Part shown: one piece after another, positions 7,693 to 16,194 of the stretch | How positions within the stretch are numbered: position 1 is the stretch's first letter | How the letters are laid out: the number at the start of each line of letters is the position of its first letter | Origin: Pseudomonas sp. Fl4BN1 | Lineage (GTDB): Bacteria > Pseudomonadota > Gammaproteobacteria > Pseudomonadales > Pseudomonadaceae | NCBI RefSeq assembly: GCF_009908285.1 | Contig: NZ_JAAARM010000015.1 | Coordinates: 96,641 to 160,640 of the forward strand | Length of the DNA: 64,000 nt | Reading direction: 5' to 3' | Notes under the pieces: generated by a model | Told to the model about the DNA's origin: nothing | What the model saw: the letters and a program-made list of their open reading frames with translations, nothing else | Database searches by the model: none | Program-made: the position numbers and the translations under genes

Positions 7693-9389
7693 TGGCCCGT
7701 TTGATTCCGGCCATCGTGATCCTTGGCCAAGGCAGCCTGAATACCGCGCGTCAGATCCAGCAGCTGTATCCCGATGCGCTGATTTACGGCCTGGCGGAGC
7801 GGGTCGAAGGCGCGGACCGGGTCTACGCCGAATTTGGTGCGACCCTGCGCCAGTTGTACCAACAGGACACGCCGATCATTGCCCTGTGTGCGGCGGGCAT
7901 CGTCATCCGTACCCTGGCGCCGCTGCTGCTGGAAAAAGGCGCCGAGCCGCCGGTACTGGCGGTGGCCGAAGACGGCAGTGCCGTGGTGCCACTGCTCGGC
8001 GGCTTGGGCGGCGTCAACCTCATGGCCCGGGAAATCGCCGCGGGCCTGGGGGTGGCGGCGGCCATCACCACCAGCGGTGAACTGCGCTTTGGCACCTGCC
8101 TGTTGAACCCGCCGAGTGGCTATGCCCTGGGCGATCTGGAACTGGGCAAACGCTTTGTTTCCGACCTGCTGGGCGGCGAAAGCGTGCGCATCGAAGGCGC
8201 TGCACCGTGGCTGGCGCAAGCCAAGTTGCCGCAAGACCAGCAAGCACGCCTGACCATCCGCGTCGGCTCCGCTGAGCGTGAAGCTGCGGCCAATGAGCTG
8301 CTGATCTACCCGCGCAGTGTGCTGATTGCCTGCAACGGCAAACTGACCGGCGCCGATGCGCTGCGCGATGCCTTGCATCAGAAGACAATTGCCGTGCAAT
8401 CCCTCGCTTGCTTGCTGGCCCCTGATAGCGACATGGCCAACCGCACCCTGCATCAAGCCGCTGCTGAACTGGGCGTGCCCCTGCGTTTTTCCTCGGCGCC
8501 GGGCAGCGTTGTGGAACTGGCACAACAGGCCGTGCCACAACTGCTGCCGGCCCTCAGCGTGAGCGACGACATCGCTATTGCCGTGGCCAGCCAGCCTCTG
8601 GACCCCGAGCAGATCGGCCGTCCGCGTGGCCGCCTCGCGGTGATCGGTCTCGGCCCTGGGGCTGCGGAGTTGATGGTGCCAGCGGTCAAGGCCGAACTGG
8701 CCCGGGCCAACGATATCCTCGGCTACGAAACCTACGTGCGCATGGCTGGCCCGTTCCGCGCCGATCAGGTCATGCACTGCACCGACAACCGCGAAGAAAT
8801 GCAGCGCGCGCGGCATGCCTTTGAACTGGCGGCTCAAGGCCGCTCAGTGGTGGTGGTGTCGTCCGGTGACCCGGGCGTATTCGCCATGGCCGCTGCGGTA
8901 CTGGAAGCGCTGCACGAGTCCAGCGACCCGGCTTGGCACAACGTCGACCTGGAAATGCTCCCCGGTGTCTCCGCCTCCCTGGCCACCGCTGCACAGGCCG
9001 GTGCGCCTTTGGGGCACGACTTCTGCGTGCTGTCGCTGTCGGACAACCTCAAGCCCTGGGAGATCATCGAGAAACGTTTGGACCTGGCATCCCAGGCTGA
9101 CCTGGCCCTGGCCTTCTATAACCCGATCTCCCGCTCCCGGCCGTGGCAACTGGGGCGGGCCCTGGAAATCGTGCGCCAGCATCGGACGCCGCAAACCCCG
9201 GTGGTGCTGGGGCGCGATATCGGCCGTCCGGGGCAGACCCTGCGGGTGATCACCCTGGGCGAGTTGACTCCGGAGCAAGTGGATATGCGCACCATGGTGC
9301 TGGTGGGCTCGTCCACCACCTGTGTGTTTCCACGCGCAGAAGGCGGCGAGTGGGTATACACGCCGCGCTGGTACGGCCAGAAGCCCTGA
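7692..9389 (+). CDS. cobJ: CbiG-CobJ fusion: precorrin-3B C17-methyltransferase
   Basis: 565 residues with two parts. Residues 1 to about 300 resemble CbiG/CobE (LCAAGIVIRTLAPLL near residue 70; RFSSAPGSVVELA toward the end). From about residue 312 a tetrapyrrole methylase domain begins (LAVIGLGPGAAELMVPAV), with VVVVSSGDPGVFAMAAAVLEAL and ALAFYNPISRSRPWQLGRAL. The C-terminal part contracts the ring and methylates C17; the N-terminal part is related to the protein that opens the delta-lactone in the anaerobic route. Such fusions are common in Pseudomonas. The ATG at 7692 overlaps the cobI stop; a GTG at 7680 is a weaker alternative. It ends the operon, before a REP hairpin. Confidence 0.93.
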   Translation: MARLIPAIVILGQGSLNTARQIQQLYPDALIYGLAERVEGADRVYAEFGATLRQLYQQDTPIIALCAAGIVIRTLAPLLLEKGAEPPVLAVAEDGSAVVPLLGGLGGVNLMAREIAAGLGVAAAITTSGELRFGTCLLNPPSGYALGDLELGKRFVSDLLGGESVRIEGAAPWLAQAKLPQDQQARLTIRVGSAEREAAANELLIYPRSVLIACNGKLTGADALRDALHQKTIAVQSLACLLAPDSDMANRTLHQAAAELGVPLRFSSAPGSVVELAQQAVPQLLPALSVSDDIAIAVASQPLDPEQIGRPRGRLAVIGLGPGAAELMVPAVKAELARANDILGYETYVRMAGPFRADQVMHCTDNREEMQRARHAFELAAQGRSVVVVSSGDPGVFAMAAAVLEALHESSDPAWHNVDLEMLPGVSASLATAAQAGAPLGHDFCVLSLSDNLKPWEIIEKRLDLASQADLALAFYNPISRSRPWQLGRALEIVRQHRTPQTPVVLGRDIGRPGQTLRVITLGELTPEQVDMRTMVLVGSSTTCVFPRAEGGEWVYTPRWYGQKP

Positions 9390-9409
9390 ACTCAGCCCTG
9401 CTGGAAGCC

Positions 9410-9453
9410 GCTTGCCGGCGATAGCGATCTGGCGGTCGCCTTCGCCGGCAAGC
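9410..9453. repeat. REP-type inverted repeat between cobJ and the SMI1/KNR4-like gene
   Basis: The arms GCTTGCCGGCGA (9410-9421) and TCGCCGGCAAGC (9442-9453) are perfect inverted copies around a 20-base loop, followed by GACTCCTAC. This is the Pseudomonas intergenic REP pattern. It lies between the converging ends of cobJ and the next minus-strand gene, where it could end or protect both transcripts. Confidence 0.8.
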
Positions 9454-9478
9454 CGACTCCTACGGTACGGCGGAGGGG

Positions 9479-9925
9479 CTAGTCATCATCCGGAGCATCG
9501 GCTGACAGCAGCCAGGTGACAAACTCGAAGAAGCTGCCCCACCTGGCCGGCATGCGTCCGGCGACAAAGTCCTCCCAGTTCTCGAGGCCAAAATCCCAGA
9601 CGCCGCCAGAGTCCTTGTCCAGCAAGTAGCCGCCTTCGGCTTGCAATGAGGTGAAGGCGATAAAGTTCTTTGGCAGCTCCCACACTTCATGGATGAATTC
9701 AGTGCCGATGAGGATCTGCTCGGTGGGCTCGGCGATGTCCATCAGCACTTCGTAGCTCGCCCGGCTTTCGAAGTCGGCGGGGTGGCAGGCCAGGTAGATC
9801 TGCGCGAACTCGCTGTCCAGGGCAATGCCCAGCGTCTTCAGTGCGTGGGTCACCTTGGCGGTTTCGATGCGGGGCCTGGGGTTTGGCTGGGCTTCGATCA
9901 ATGCCATCAGTTGCTTGGGAATCAT
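9479..9925 (-). CDS. SMI1/KNR4 (SUKH)-like protein
   Basis: 148 residues from the ATG at 9925, whose codon overlaps the stop of the upstream CPCC gene (ATGA). The acidic protein has the SUKH-type pattern: a short helix (MIPKQLMALIEAQ), a middle part with FAQIYLACHPADFES, then PKNFIAFTSLQAEGGYLLDKDSGGVWDF and a final FFEFVTWLLSA helix. Many SUKH proteins are immunity proteins against contact-dependent or polymorphic toxins; others have housekeeping roles. No toxin gene is visible nearby. Assignment rests on pattern only. Confidence 0.6.
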   Translation of the reverse strand: MIPKQLMALIEAQPNPRPRIETAKVTHALKTLGIALDSEFAQIYLACHPADFESRASYEVLMDIAEPTEQILIGTEFIHEVWELPKNFIAFTSLQAEGGYLLDKDSGGVWDFGLENWEDFVAGRMPARWGSFFEFVTWLLSADAPDDD

Positions 9926-10467
9926 CGGGCGTTCTCGCTGGCCCGTGGCCATTTGTCCAAGGGTAAAGTATCCCGGCTTCGGGCGAATTGTTCCCGAGCC
10001 TGGCGCAGGGTCATGTGGTTCGGCCCGCTCAGTGCATCGGCGGCATTGCTGCCGTCATCTTCCCAGTGGCACAGGTCACAGATTTCATACTCGCCGCGCG
10101 CGCCCAAGGTCAGATAACCGCAGCAAGGGCAGGCGAGCAGCGGCTCGACTGGCTCGTCGACCTGGTGTTCGCCACAGCCGGCTTCAAGCAGGCAGCGGGT
10201 CAAGTACTGGGCGGTGACGCTGCGGTATTCCGCGCGCAGGTTGAGCAGTATCAGTGGGTCATAGTGCGGGTCTTGCACGTTTTCGGGGGGCTCCTGATGC
10301 TGCAACAGTTCTTGGCGCAGGGTTGCCGGGAGCGTTGCGAACTCAGGGTCGCCGTCATCGATGCTCCACCTGTTCAAGAGCTGGTCGTAGCGCTCTAGCG
10401 CAGAGAGGGACAGCAGGCGCTGTCGGCTCAAGCGGTCGATGGCGGCGAGGCGGGTAAGTTTTTCCAT
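9922..10467 (-). CDS. CPCC-type cysteine-rich zinc-binding protein
   Basis: About 181 residues from the ATG at 10467 (a GTG at 10473 is possible). Two Cys pairs, ACPCCGYLTLG and YEICDLCHWEDDG, form the probable zinc site of the CPCC family, followed by the family's NHMTLRQAREQF tail. The N-terminal 110 residues are helical and not recognised. Genes of this family often occur with SUKH-type immunity genes, and here the SMI1/KNR4-like gene overlaps the stop codon by four bases. Function unknown; a link to toxin immunity is inferred from that pairing. Confidence 0.75.
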   Translation of the reverse strand: MEKLTRLAAIDRLSRQRLLSLSALERYDQLLNRWSIDDGDPEFATLPATLRQELLQHQEPPENVQDPHYDPLILLNLRAEYRSVTAQYLTRCLLEAGCGEHQVDEPVEPLLACPCCGYLTLGARGEYEICDLCHWEDDGSNAADALSGPNHMTLRQAREQFARSRDTLPLDKWPRASENAR

Positions 10468-10491
10468 GGGCACTCGGCCTGGGTGTTCAGT

Positions 10492-10944
10492 TTATGGCCA
10501 GACCAGAGTCAACTGGTCGGGCCGCTCGATGGGGATTCGTACCCTGACCCCGGATGTCGACTCGGCTTGGATGTGCTGGTCGTGGATTTCTACCCGGCTG
10601 AAGGGGTTGGTGTCCCGGAAGGTAATCAACCAGATCAGTTTGTCCGAGCCCTTTTCCTGCAATGCCAGGAAGCCGTCGCCGCCATAGCCGGCAGTCTCGC
10701 CGCCTTTGGCGTAAAAAGGCTGCGGGCCGTCGGCGGAAAATCCCAGGGGCGTGACGAAGTCAGGTTCATCCGGGCGGGGATAATCCAGGGCCGGAATCCA
10801 GACTTTGTTGAGCGGTTGGGAATGTGCGTAGGGCAGGTCGAACAGGCAGTAGAAACCGCTGTTCAGGATCAGGGCGTTTCCCCGTGGGAAGCACTCGTCC
10901 TGCCATTGCTCCTGTACGAAAGCAGCGTCGGCGCTGTAGGGCAT
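10492..10944 (-). CDS. Unrecognised 150-residue cytoplasmic protein
   Basis: Starting at the ATG at 10944 (MPYSADAAFVQEQWQDE), the protein is 150 residues, acidic and rich in aromatic residues, with no signal peptide or membrane segment. Distinct stretches include FYCLFDLPYAHSQPLNKVWIP and GFLALQEKGSDKLIWLITF near the middle, and a C-terminal end rich in beta-strand. I do not recognise the family. It ends 24 bases before the CPCC gene on the same strand, so it may share its transcript and be another immunity-like gene. The frame is open further upstream but that part overlaps the lipoprotein gene. Confidence 0.65.
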   Translation of the reverse strand: MPYSADAAFVQEQWQDECFPRGNALILNSGFYCLFDLPYAHSQPLNKVWIPALDYPRPDEPDFVTPLGFSADGPQPFYAKGGETAGYGGDGFLALQEKGSDKLIWLITFRDTNPFSRVEIHDQHIQAESTSGVRVRIPIERPDQLTLVWP

Positions 10945-10987
10945 TGTGTTGTTCCTTATCCTTCCAGGAGGGCACGGGCGGCTTTGC

Positions 10988-11680
10988 TTACAGGCTCGGT
11001 ACCAGCAAGAAACCGGAGTAGTAGGCGCAATGCCCCGCATACCCTGGGCGCGCATCGCAGGGTTTCAGGCAACCTCGGGCGTTGCCAGGAAAGCGCGCGG
11101 CCACGGAAAGGGCGAAACCATAGGTCGGGGTGGTCACCGCGAAGCTGTTCTCGCACACGTCCTTGGTGCTGTAGCTGAAGGTCATGGCTTCTTGCCGACC
11201 GTTGTGGGCGAAGGCCACCTCGAAGCTGTTGAGGCTGTTCCAGCCCGACATCGGCAACACCAGGAAGCGATAGTGAGTGGGGTCCAGTTTCTGGCCCATG
11301 ACCCGCAGGGAGTTGGTGGCCGAATCGCTCTTGGGCGAGGGATAAGGCAACGCCAGCAGCGCTCGTGGGTCGCCGAGTACTCCCAGTTCGAAACCGATGC
11401 CCTTCTGGTAGAACGGAATCTGGATGCTCGGGTAGCCGTCTATTTTCACGTACTTGCTGGACGCATAGGGGCCTGAGGTATCGGGCTTGTAGTCCGGTGC
11501 CTTGGCGAAGGTCACTTGAAGTTCCAGGACCGCTTGCGTGGTCTTGGCGTCTTCGGTGCGAATATCGCTGGGCCGTTCGGCACCATGGTTGGCGCAACCG
11601 CTCAGGAGCGCCACGACAACCAGCTGCAGCAGGCGCTGGGTGGACCATGCAAAAGGTCGAGGTAGAAGGTTCGGCATCAC
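10988..11680 (-). CDS. Putative lipoprotein of unknown function
   Basis: 230 residues with a lipoprotein signal peptide: basic N-terminus, hydrophobic LLQLVVVALLSGC and a lipobox LSGC, predicting a membrane-anchored periplasmic protein. The mature part has ALPYPSPKSDSATNSLRV and a Cys-containing C-terminus (CLKPCDARPGYAGHCAYYSG) that could hold disulfides. I do not recognise a family. The start overlaps the stop of the preceding gene by four bases (ATGA), so the two exported proteins are probably made together and may interact. Confidence 0.7.
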   Translation of the reverse strand: MMPNLLPRPFAWSTQRLLQLVVVALLSGCANHGAERPSDIRTEDAKTTQAVLELQVTFAKAPDYKPDTSGPYASSKYVKIDGYPSIQIPFYQKGIGFELGVLGDPRALLALPYPSPKSDSATNSLRVMGQKLDPTHYRFLVLPMSGWNSLNSFEVAFAHNGRQEAMTFSYSTKDVCENSFAVTTPTYGFALSVAARFPGNARGCLKPCDARPGYAGHCAYYSGFLLVPSL

Positions 11681-12600
11681 TCACTGCTCCCCTTGATAGG
11701 GCTGGAGGTCAGGCCCAGGCCCTTGAGTTGCCAGACCCCTTGAACCTTTTGCCAACTGAAATTCTGCGCGACCCAATCCACTTCCAGGGCATGTTGCAGG
11801 CGCCTCCCGTCGATGCTCCGACCTTGCTCCAGGGCTTTTTGGGCACGGGCGTAGGACTCCTTGAACAGCGGCCAGATCTGACTCGCATTCAGCTCCTTGC
11901 TGATCGGCCAATGGGCATAGACCCCCTGGTCCACCGAGCTGAGCAGCAAGCTTTCCTTGCCCAGGAACGCGGCGCTGCGATTGTCCGGCGCGACTGATAC
12001 CAGCATGGAGTGGTGCGAGAGACCCCAGCCGGGCAGTTGATTGTCGAACCACAGCACTTGCCCGGTCGATGGCACGAAGGCTCGTGCGCCCTCGGGGAAC
12101 AGCAGCAGATCATTGCGTCCTGCTTGCGGCTGGCCCCAGTCGGGTTCGCTCGCGCTTTTGACCGGGCTGAGGATGCGGGCCAGCGGCGTGTCGTTCTGCA
12201 CGGCAATCACCACCGTGCCGACGCCCATCCATTCGATAGTGGTCGCCAGCAGCACCGGCTGGCCGCCCTGGATCGCGCCGGTGGGCCTGACATCGGTGAT
12301 CTGCCAGGCATTCAGTGGCCGGTAGGGCCGGCCTTTGTAGGTGATTTCCAAGGTGCTGATGGAGGATCTGCCGCGAAACACGTGGAAGTCGCCAAACTGC
12401 TCGCTGTAGCCACTGAGGTAGTCGAGGCGCTTCTTCGATTCTGCGTTTGGCAGGTCTGCCGCCATGGCCGGCTGCGCGAGCAATACCAGCAATGCCAGCA
12501 GGTAACCCAGGCGCTGGTCGATCAGGAATCGTAGGGGGGCCAGAGCTGAGCACGGCATCCGGGAGCGGTGCTTGCCGGGAGGTCTTTGGGGCATCTGCAT
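11677..12600 (-). CDS. Exported protein of unknown function
   Basis: About 307 residues from the ATG at 12600; starts at 12639 and 12558 are also possible. A signal peptide ends at AQPAMAADLPNAE, so the protein is probably periplasmic. The mature part is rich in beta-strand, with TIEWMGVGTVVIAVQND and a conserved-looking VLWFDNQLPGWGLSHHSML stretch. I do not recognise the family. It overlaps the lipoprotein gene by four bases; the pair looks like a small envelope operon downstream of marC. Confidence 0.65.
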   Translation of the reverse strand: MQMPQRPPGKHRSRMPCSALAPLRFLIDQRLGYLLALLVLLAQPAMAADLPNAESKKRLDYLSGYSEQFGDFHVFRGRSSISTLEITYKGRPYRPLNAWQITDVRPTGAIQGGQPVLLATTIEWMGVGTVVIAVQNDTPLARILSPVKSASEPDWGQPQAGRNDLLLFPEGARAFVPSTGQVLWFDNQLPGWGLSHHSMLVSVAPDNRSAAFLGKESLLLSSVDQGVYAHWPISKELNASQIWPLFKESYARAQKALEQGRSIDGRRLQHALEVDWVAQNFSWQKVQGVWQLKGLGLTSSPIKGSSE

Positions 12601-12648
12601 TCCGTTGCCTGTGATTCCATGTAAGGGCGCTGGGGGCATCCCGGCTGC

Positions 12649-13245
12649 CTAGGGCACCAGATACCCTCGAACCCCGGTAAAGATGATTTGCGCCGCCAGG
12701 GCACAGACGAACAGCCCCATCAGGCGGCTGACGATCTGCAAGCCTTGCTCGCCAAGAATGCCTTCGATGCGGTTCGACAGGTACAGCACCACGCCGACGG
12801 TAAAGCTGGCCAGGGCGATGCTCAGGATCGCGGTGAGCTTGTCGTCCCAGTGGGGCTGGCTGACGCCCATCACCAGCAGCGCACCGATGGTGCCGGGGCC
12901 CACGGTCAGGGGAATGGTCAGCGGGACGATGGTCACGTCCTGCTGCACGTTGTCGGTCTGGACCGCGGACTTGCCCTGGGCCATGCCCAGGGCGGAGATG
13001 AACAGCACGCTGCCGGCGCCGATGCGGAAGGCATCCACGGTGATCCCGAAGACACTGAAGATCACCCGGCCGAACAGGTACAGCAGGATGCTGGAGACCA
13101 GGGTCGCCAAGGCGACTTTCCAGGCCAGGCGCCGCCGCTCCTTGGGGGAATAGCCGCGGGTCAGGCTGATGAAGCACGAGAGCACGAAGAATGGGCTATA
13201 GAGCACCAGCATCTTCAGGTAAACGCTGAACAGCACGTGGAGCAT
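12649..13245 (-). CDS. MarC-family integral membrane protein
   Basis: 198 residues with about six membrane segments and the MarC/UPF0056 pattern: LYSPFFVLSCFISLTRGYS at the N-terminus, FRIGAGSVLFISALGMAQG near residue 75, and VPLTIPLTVGPGTIGALLVM near residue 108. MarC proteins are inner-membrane proteins sometimes called amino-acid (NAAT) transporters; their substrate is unsettled, and the old link to multiple antibiotic resistance is not supported. The exported-protein gene follows 48 bases downstream on the same strand. Confidence 0.9.
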   Translation of the reverse strand: MLHVLFSVYLKMLVLYSPFFVLSCFISLTRGYSPKERRRLAWKVALATLVSSILLYLFGRVIFSVFGITVDAFRIGAGSVLFISALGMAQGKSAVQTDNVQQDVTIVPLTIPLTVGPGTIGALLVMGVSQPHWDDKLTAILSIALASFTVGVVLYLSNRIEGILGEQGLQIVSRLMGLFVCALAAQIIFTGVRGYLVP

Positions 13246-13308
13246 GGTGGGAGCTCACGACTAAGGAGGGCGAGCCAGAGTTTAACAGGCGCCGCCCGGG
13301 CTGTCGGC

Positions 13309-16095
13309 TCAACTGGTGTGTGCGGCGCTGCGCTCACGCAGATCGCGCTGGGTGACCCAGTGTTCCACCAGTTCGCGCAGTTGCGAGAGCTCCACCGGCT
13401 TGGCCATGTGCCCGTCCATGCCGGCCTGGCGCGCGCGCTCCTTGTGCTCGGCGAGGATGTGCGCGGTAAGGGCCACCACCGGGGTGCGCACCCGTTGGTT
13501 GCCGACTTCCCAGGCGCGCAGTTGCTGGGTGGCGGAGAACCCGTCCAGCACCGGCATTTCGCAATCCATCAGCACCAGGTCGTAGCGCTGGGCTTTCATT
13601 GCCTGCAGGGCCTCTTCGCCGTTGCTGGCGGTGTCGGGCTGCAGGTTGAGCTTGCCGAGCATGCCGCGGATGACCTTGGTCGAGATGCTGTTGTCTTCGG
13701 CCACCAGGATGCGGAAGTCGCTGGGCACAGTGACCGGCGCCGGGCTCGGCGGGGTATTGAAGGGCAGGTTGTAGGGCGCGGCGGGTGCCTTGTCCCGTTG
13801 ACTGAGTTCGTCGGCCAGGGTGGTCTTGAGGGTATAGCCGGCCACCGGCTTGGCGAGGATGCGCTTGATCCCGGCATTGCGTGCAATCACCTTGCTCGGC
13901 GCATTGCTGATGCCGGTGAGCATGATCAACAGGATGTCGTGGTTCAGGCTCGGGTCTTCCTTGATCTTCGCCGCCAGTTGCATGCCGGTCATGCCGGGCA
14001 TGTTCTGGTCCAGCAGGACCACGTCGAAATAGTCCCGCAGATGGGCCTTGGTCCGCAGCAGTGCCAACGCCTCCTTACCCGAAGGCACAGCGCTGACGTT
14101 CAGGCCCCAGGCACTGCATTGTTGCACCAGGACTTTGCGGCAGGTGTCGTTGTCATCAACCACCAGCACCCGGGCACCTTGCAGCGGGCCGTCGAGATCG
14201 GCGGTGGGTTGCTCCAGGCGCTCGGCGTCCAGGGGCAGGGTCAGCCACAGGGTGCTGCCTTGTTGAGCGCCGCTCTTGATGCCGAATTCGCCGTGCATCA
14301 GCAGGATCAACTGGCGCGCGATCACCAGCCCGAGATTGCCTCCCAGGCGGGTAGTGGCGAGGAAGTTCTTGCTGTGCAGCTCGGTGTGCAGCAGGGCGTC
14401 GCGCTCTTCGGCGTCCATCGGCTGGCCGCTGTCCTGCACGGCAATGCGCAGGCGCGGCTTGCTGCTGCGTTCGTCGAGGGCGACGACGATCAGCACTTCG
14501 CCCTCGTCGGTCTTCTTCAGGGCGTTTTCCAACAGGCTCAGCAGGGCCTGGCGCAGGCGCGTCGGGTCGCCGCTGATGACCCGCGGCACCTGGGGCTGGA
14601 TGAAGCTGATCAGTTCGACATTCTGCTGTTCGGCCTTGGCGCGGAAGATGCTCAGGCAGTCTTCGATCAGGGCATTGAGGTCGAACTGTACGTCGTCCAG
14701 TTCAATCTGCCCGGATTCCAGCTTGGAGATGTCGAGGATCTCGTTGATCAGGGTCAGCAGTTCGTTGCCGGCGCTGTGGATGGTCTGCACGTAGTCGCGC
14801 TGCTTGACCGACAGCGGGGTGCCCAGCAGCAGTTCGGTCATGCCCAGCACGCCGTTCATCGGGGTGCGGATCTCGTGGCTGATCTTGGCCAGGAATTCAG
14901 CCTTGGCATTGACCTCGGCAGTGCTGGCGGCGAGGTCGCGGCTGACGCTGAAGCGGTTCTCGGTGATGTTGCGCTGGCGTTCGCCCAGGGCAATGCTCAT
15001 CAGCAGGCCGGCGATGCACACCACACTCATCAGGGTGATGATCAGCCCTTGCGGTGCGACCAGGGTCAGGCCCAGCAGGGCCGGGAGGATCACCAGGGTA
15101 CCGAGGTTGAAGATCACCATTGCGGCGACGAACAAGCGGGCCGGACGATAGCCCTTGTGCCAGTGATAGCCGCCGACGAACAGCATGCTCAGGCCGGCCA
15201 GGGCCACCAGGCCATAGGTGATGATGTTCAGCGGCAGGGTGCTGACGAACAGCAGCAACAGGCCGAACAGGCCGATCACCAGGATGTTGCCCAGCAGCAG
15301 GCGATTCAGCGGGTGCGGACCCAGCGGGGCGAAAAAGCGGTAGGCGAACATCATCCCGCAGGGCGCAGTCAGCAGCAGGGCCACATAGGCTCCCGGGGTC
15401 TGCAGCGGCTGCAAGTCTGGTAGCCAGGGGCCTAGCAGGTTCAGCAGCATCAACAGGCTGAGGGTCAGCAGGCCCTCGCAGGCCGCCAGCCACAAGCTGC
15501 TGCGAGAGCGGGTGTAGGCGAAGCGTGTGAGGTTGTGCAGGATCAGCATTGCCAGGCAGCCGAAGAGCAGGCCGTAGATCAGCGTCTGGCTCTGGTTGGC
15601 GGCGCTCATCACTGCCGATTGCAGGGTGATGTAGGGGCGCAGTTCGTGCTCGGACACTAGCCGTACATACACATCCAGCGGCTTGGCGCTTTGCGGCAAC
15701 GGCAGCATGAAGTCTCTGCTGGGCAGGGGCTTTTCCGTTTGTGCCTGGCTGGAACCGGTGTTCACTTGCTCGATCAGCTTGTCACCGTCGAGCACGTAGA
15801 GATTCAGGTGGGACAGGTCGGGGGCGAAGATCCGCAGGATCTGCTCGTGGGTCCCTGGTTGGAGCTTGAAGCGTAACCACAGGGCGCCGTCAGGCTCGGC
15901 GGCGGTCAGCTTGTCCAGTTCGATCGGGCTGAACTGGTTGATGTAGCGTGGGGAGCGGATGTCACTGAGTTGCAGGTCGGCCTGTTCGTCGAGCAAAACC
16001 GCCCAGCCACTGCCTTGAGCGGCCAGGGCCGAATTCAAGCAGAGCAGAGTCAGCAATGTGACAGTGAGACCTAGGGCAGTCCTGAGCCAGCGCAC
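13309..16095 (-). CDS. retS: Hybrid sensor kinase RetS
   Basis: 928 residues: signal peptide (to about residue 25), periplasmic 7TMR-DISMED2 sensor domain (about 30-155), seven membrane helices (about 175-375), a HisKA domain with His407 in AKISHEIRTPMNGV, an ATPase domain, and two receiver domains with phosphoacceptor-like Asp696 (LLDQNMPGM) and Asp844 (LMDCEMPVL). RetS binds the kinase GacS and blocks the Gac/Rsm switch from acute to biofilm lifestyle. The glycine box of the ATPase domain is degenerate (DSGQPM). Its position beside purD matches PAO1. Length is close to the P. aeruginosa protein. Confidence 0.93.
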   Translation of the reverse strand: MRWLRTALGLTVTLLTLLCLNSALAAQGSGWAVLLDEQADLQLSDIRSPRYINQFSPIELDKLTAAEPDGALWLRFKLQPGTHEQILRIFAPDLSHLNLYVLDGDKLIEQVNTGSSQAQTEKPLPSRDFMLPLPQSAKPLDVYVRLVSEHELRPYITLQSAVMSAANQSQTLIYGLLFGCLAMLILHNLTRFAYTRSRSSLWLAACEGLLTLSLLMLLNLLGPWLPDLQPLQTPGAYVALLLTAPCGMMFAYRFFAPLGPHPLNRLLLGNILVIGLFGLLLLFVSTLPLNIITYGLVALAGLSMLFVGGYHWHKGYRPARLFVAAMVIFNLGTLVILPALLGLTLVAPQGLIITLMSVVCIAGLLMSIALGERQRNITENRFSVSRDLAASTAEVNAKAEFLAKISHEIRTPMNGVLGMTELLLGTPLSVKQRDYVQTIHSAGNELLTLINEILDISKLESGQIELDDVQFDLNALIEDCLSIFRAKAEQQNVELISFIQPQVPRVISGDPTRLRQALLSLLENALKKTDEGEVLIVVALDERSSKPRLRIAVQDSGQPMDAEERDALLHTELHSKNFLATTRLGGNLGLVIARQLILLMHGEFGIKSGAQQGSTLWLTLPLDAERLEQPTADLDGPLQGARVLVVDDNDTCRKVLVQQCSAWGLNVSAVPSGKEALALLRTKAHLRDYFDVVLLDQNMPGMTGMQLAAKIKEDPSLNHDILLIMLTGISNAPSKVIARNAGIKRILAKPVAGYTLKTTLADELSQRDKAPAAPYNLPFNTPPSPAPVTVPSDFRILVAEDNSISTKVIRGMLGKLNLQPDTASNGEEALQAMKAQRYDLVLMDCEMPVLDGFSATQQLRAWEVGNQRVRTPVVALTAHILAEHKERARQAGMDGHMAKPVELSQLRELVEHWVTQRDLRERSAAHTS

Positions 16096-16153
16096 GGCGA
16101 AATCCCTTCATTGGTTGATGCCTGATTATAACTATGCGCGGCGTAATGACCGC

Positions 16154-16180
16154 CCGGCAAGGGCGCAAGGCCCTTGCCGG
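16154..16180 (-). terminator. Hairpin downstream of purD
   Basis: The arms CCGGCAAGGG (16154-16163) and CCCTTGCCGG (16171-16180) form a perfect 10-base stem with a 7-base loop, 14 bases beyond the purD stop codon. There is no clear U-run, so it may be a REP-like or weak terminator rather than a strong intrinsic one. Confidence 0.55.
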
Positions 16181-16194
16181 AGTCAGGGCAGGCT

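Noticed and set aside
12688..15423. Plus-strand open frame of 911 codons
   Set aside because: It is the exact antisense of retS and rich in Gln, His and Gly; no domain is visible.
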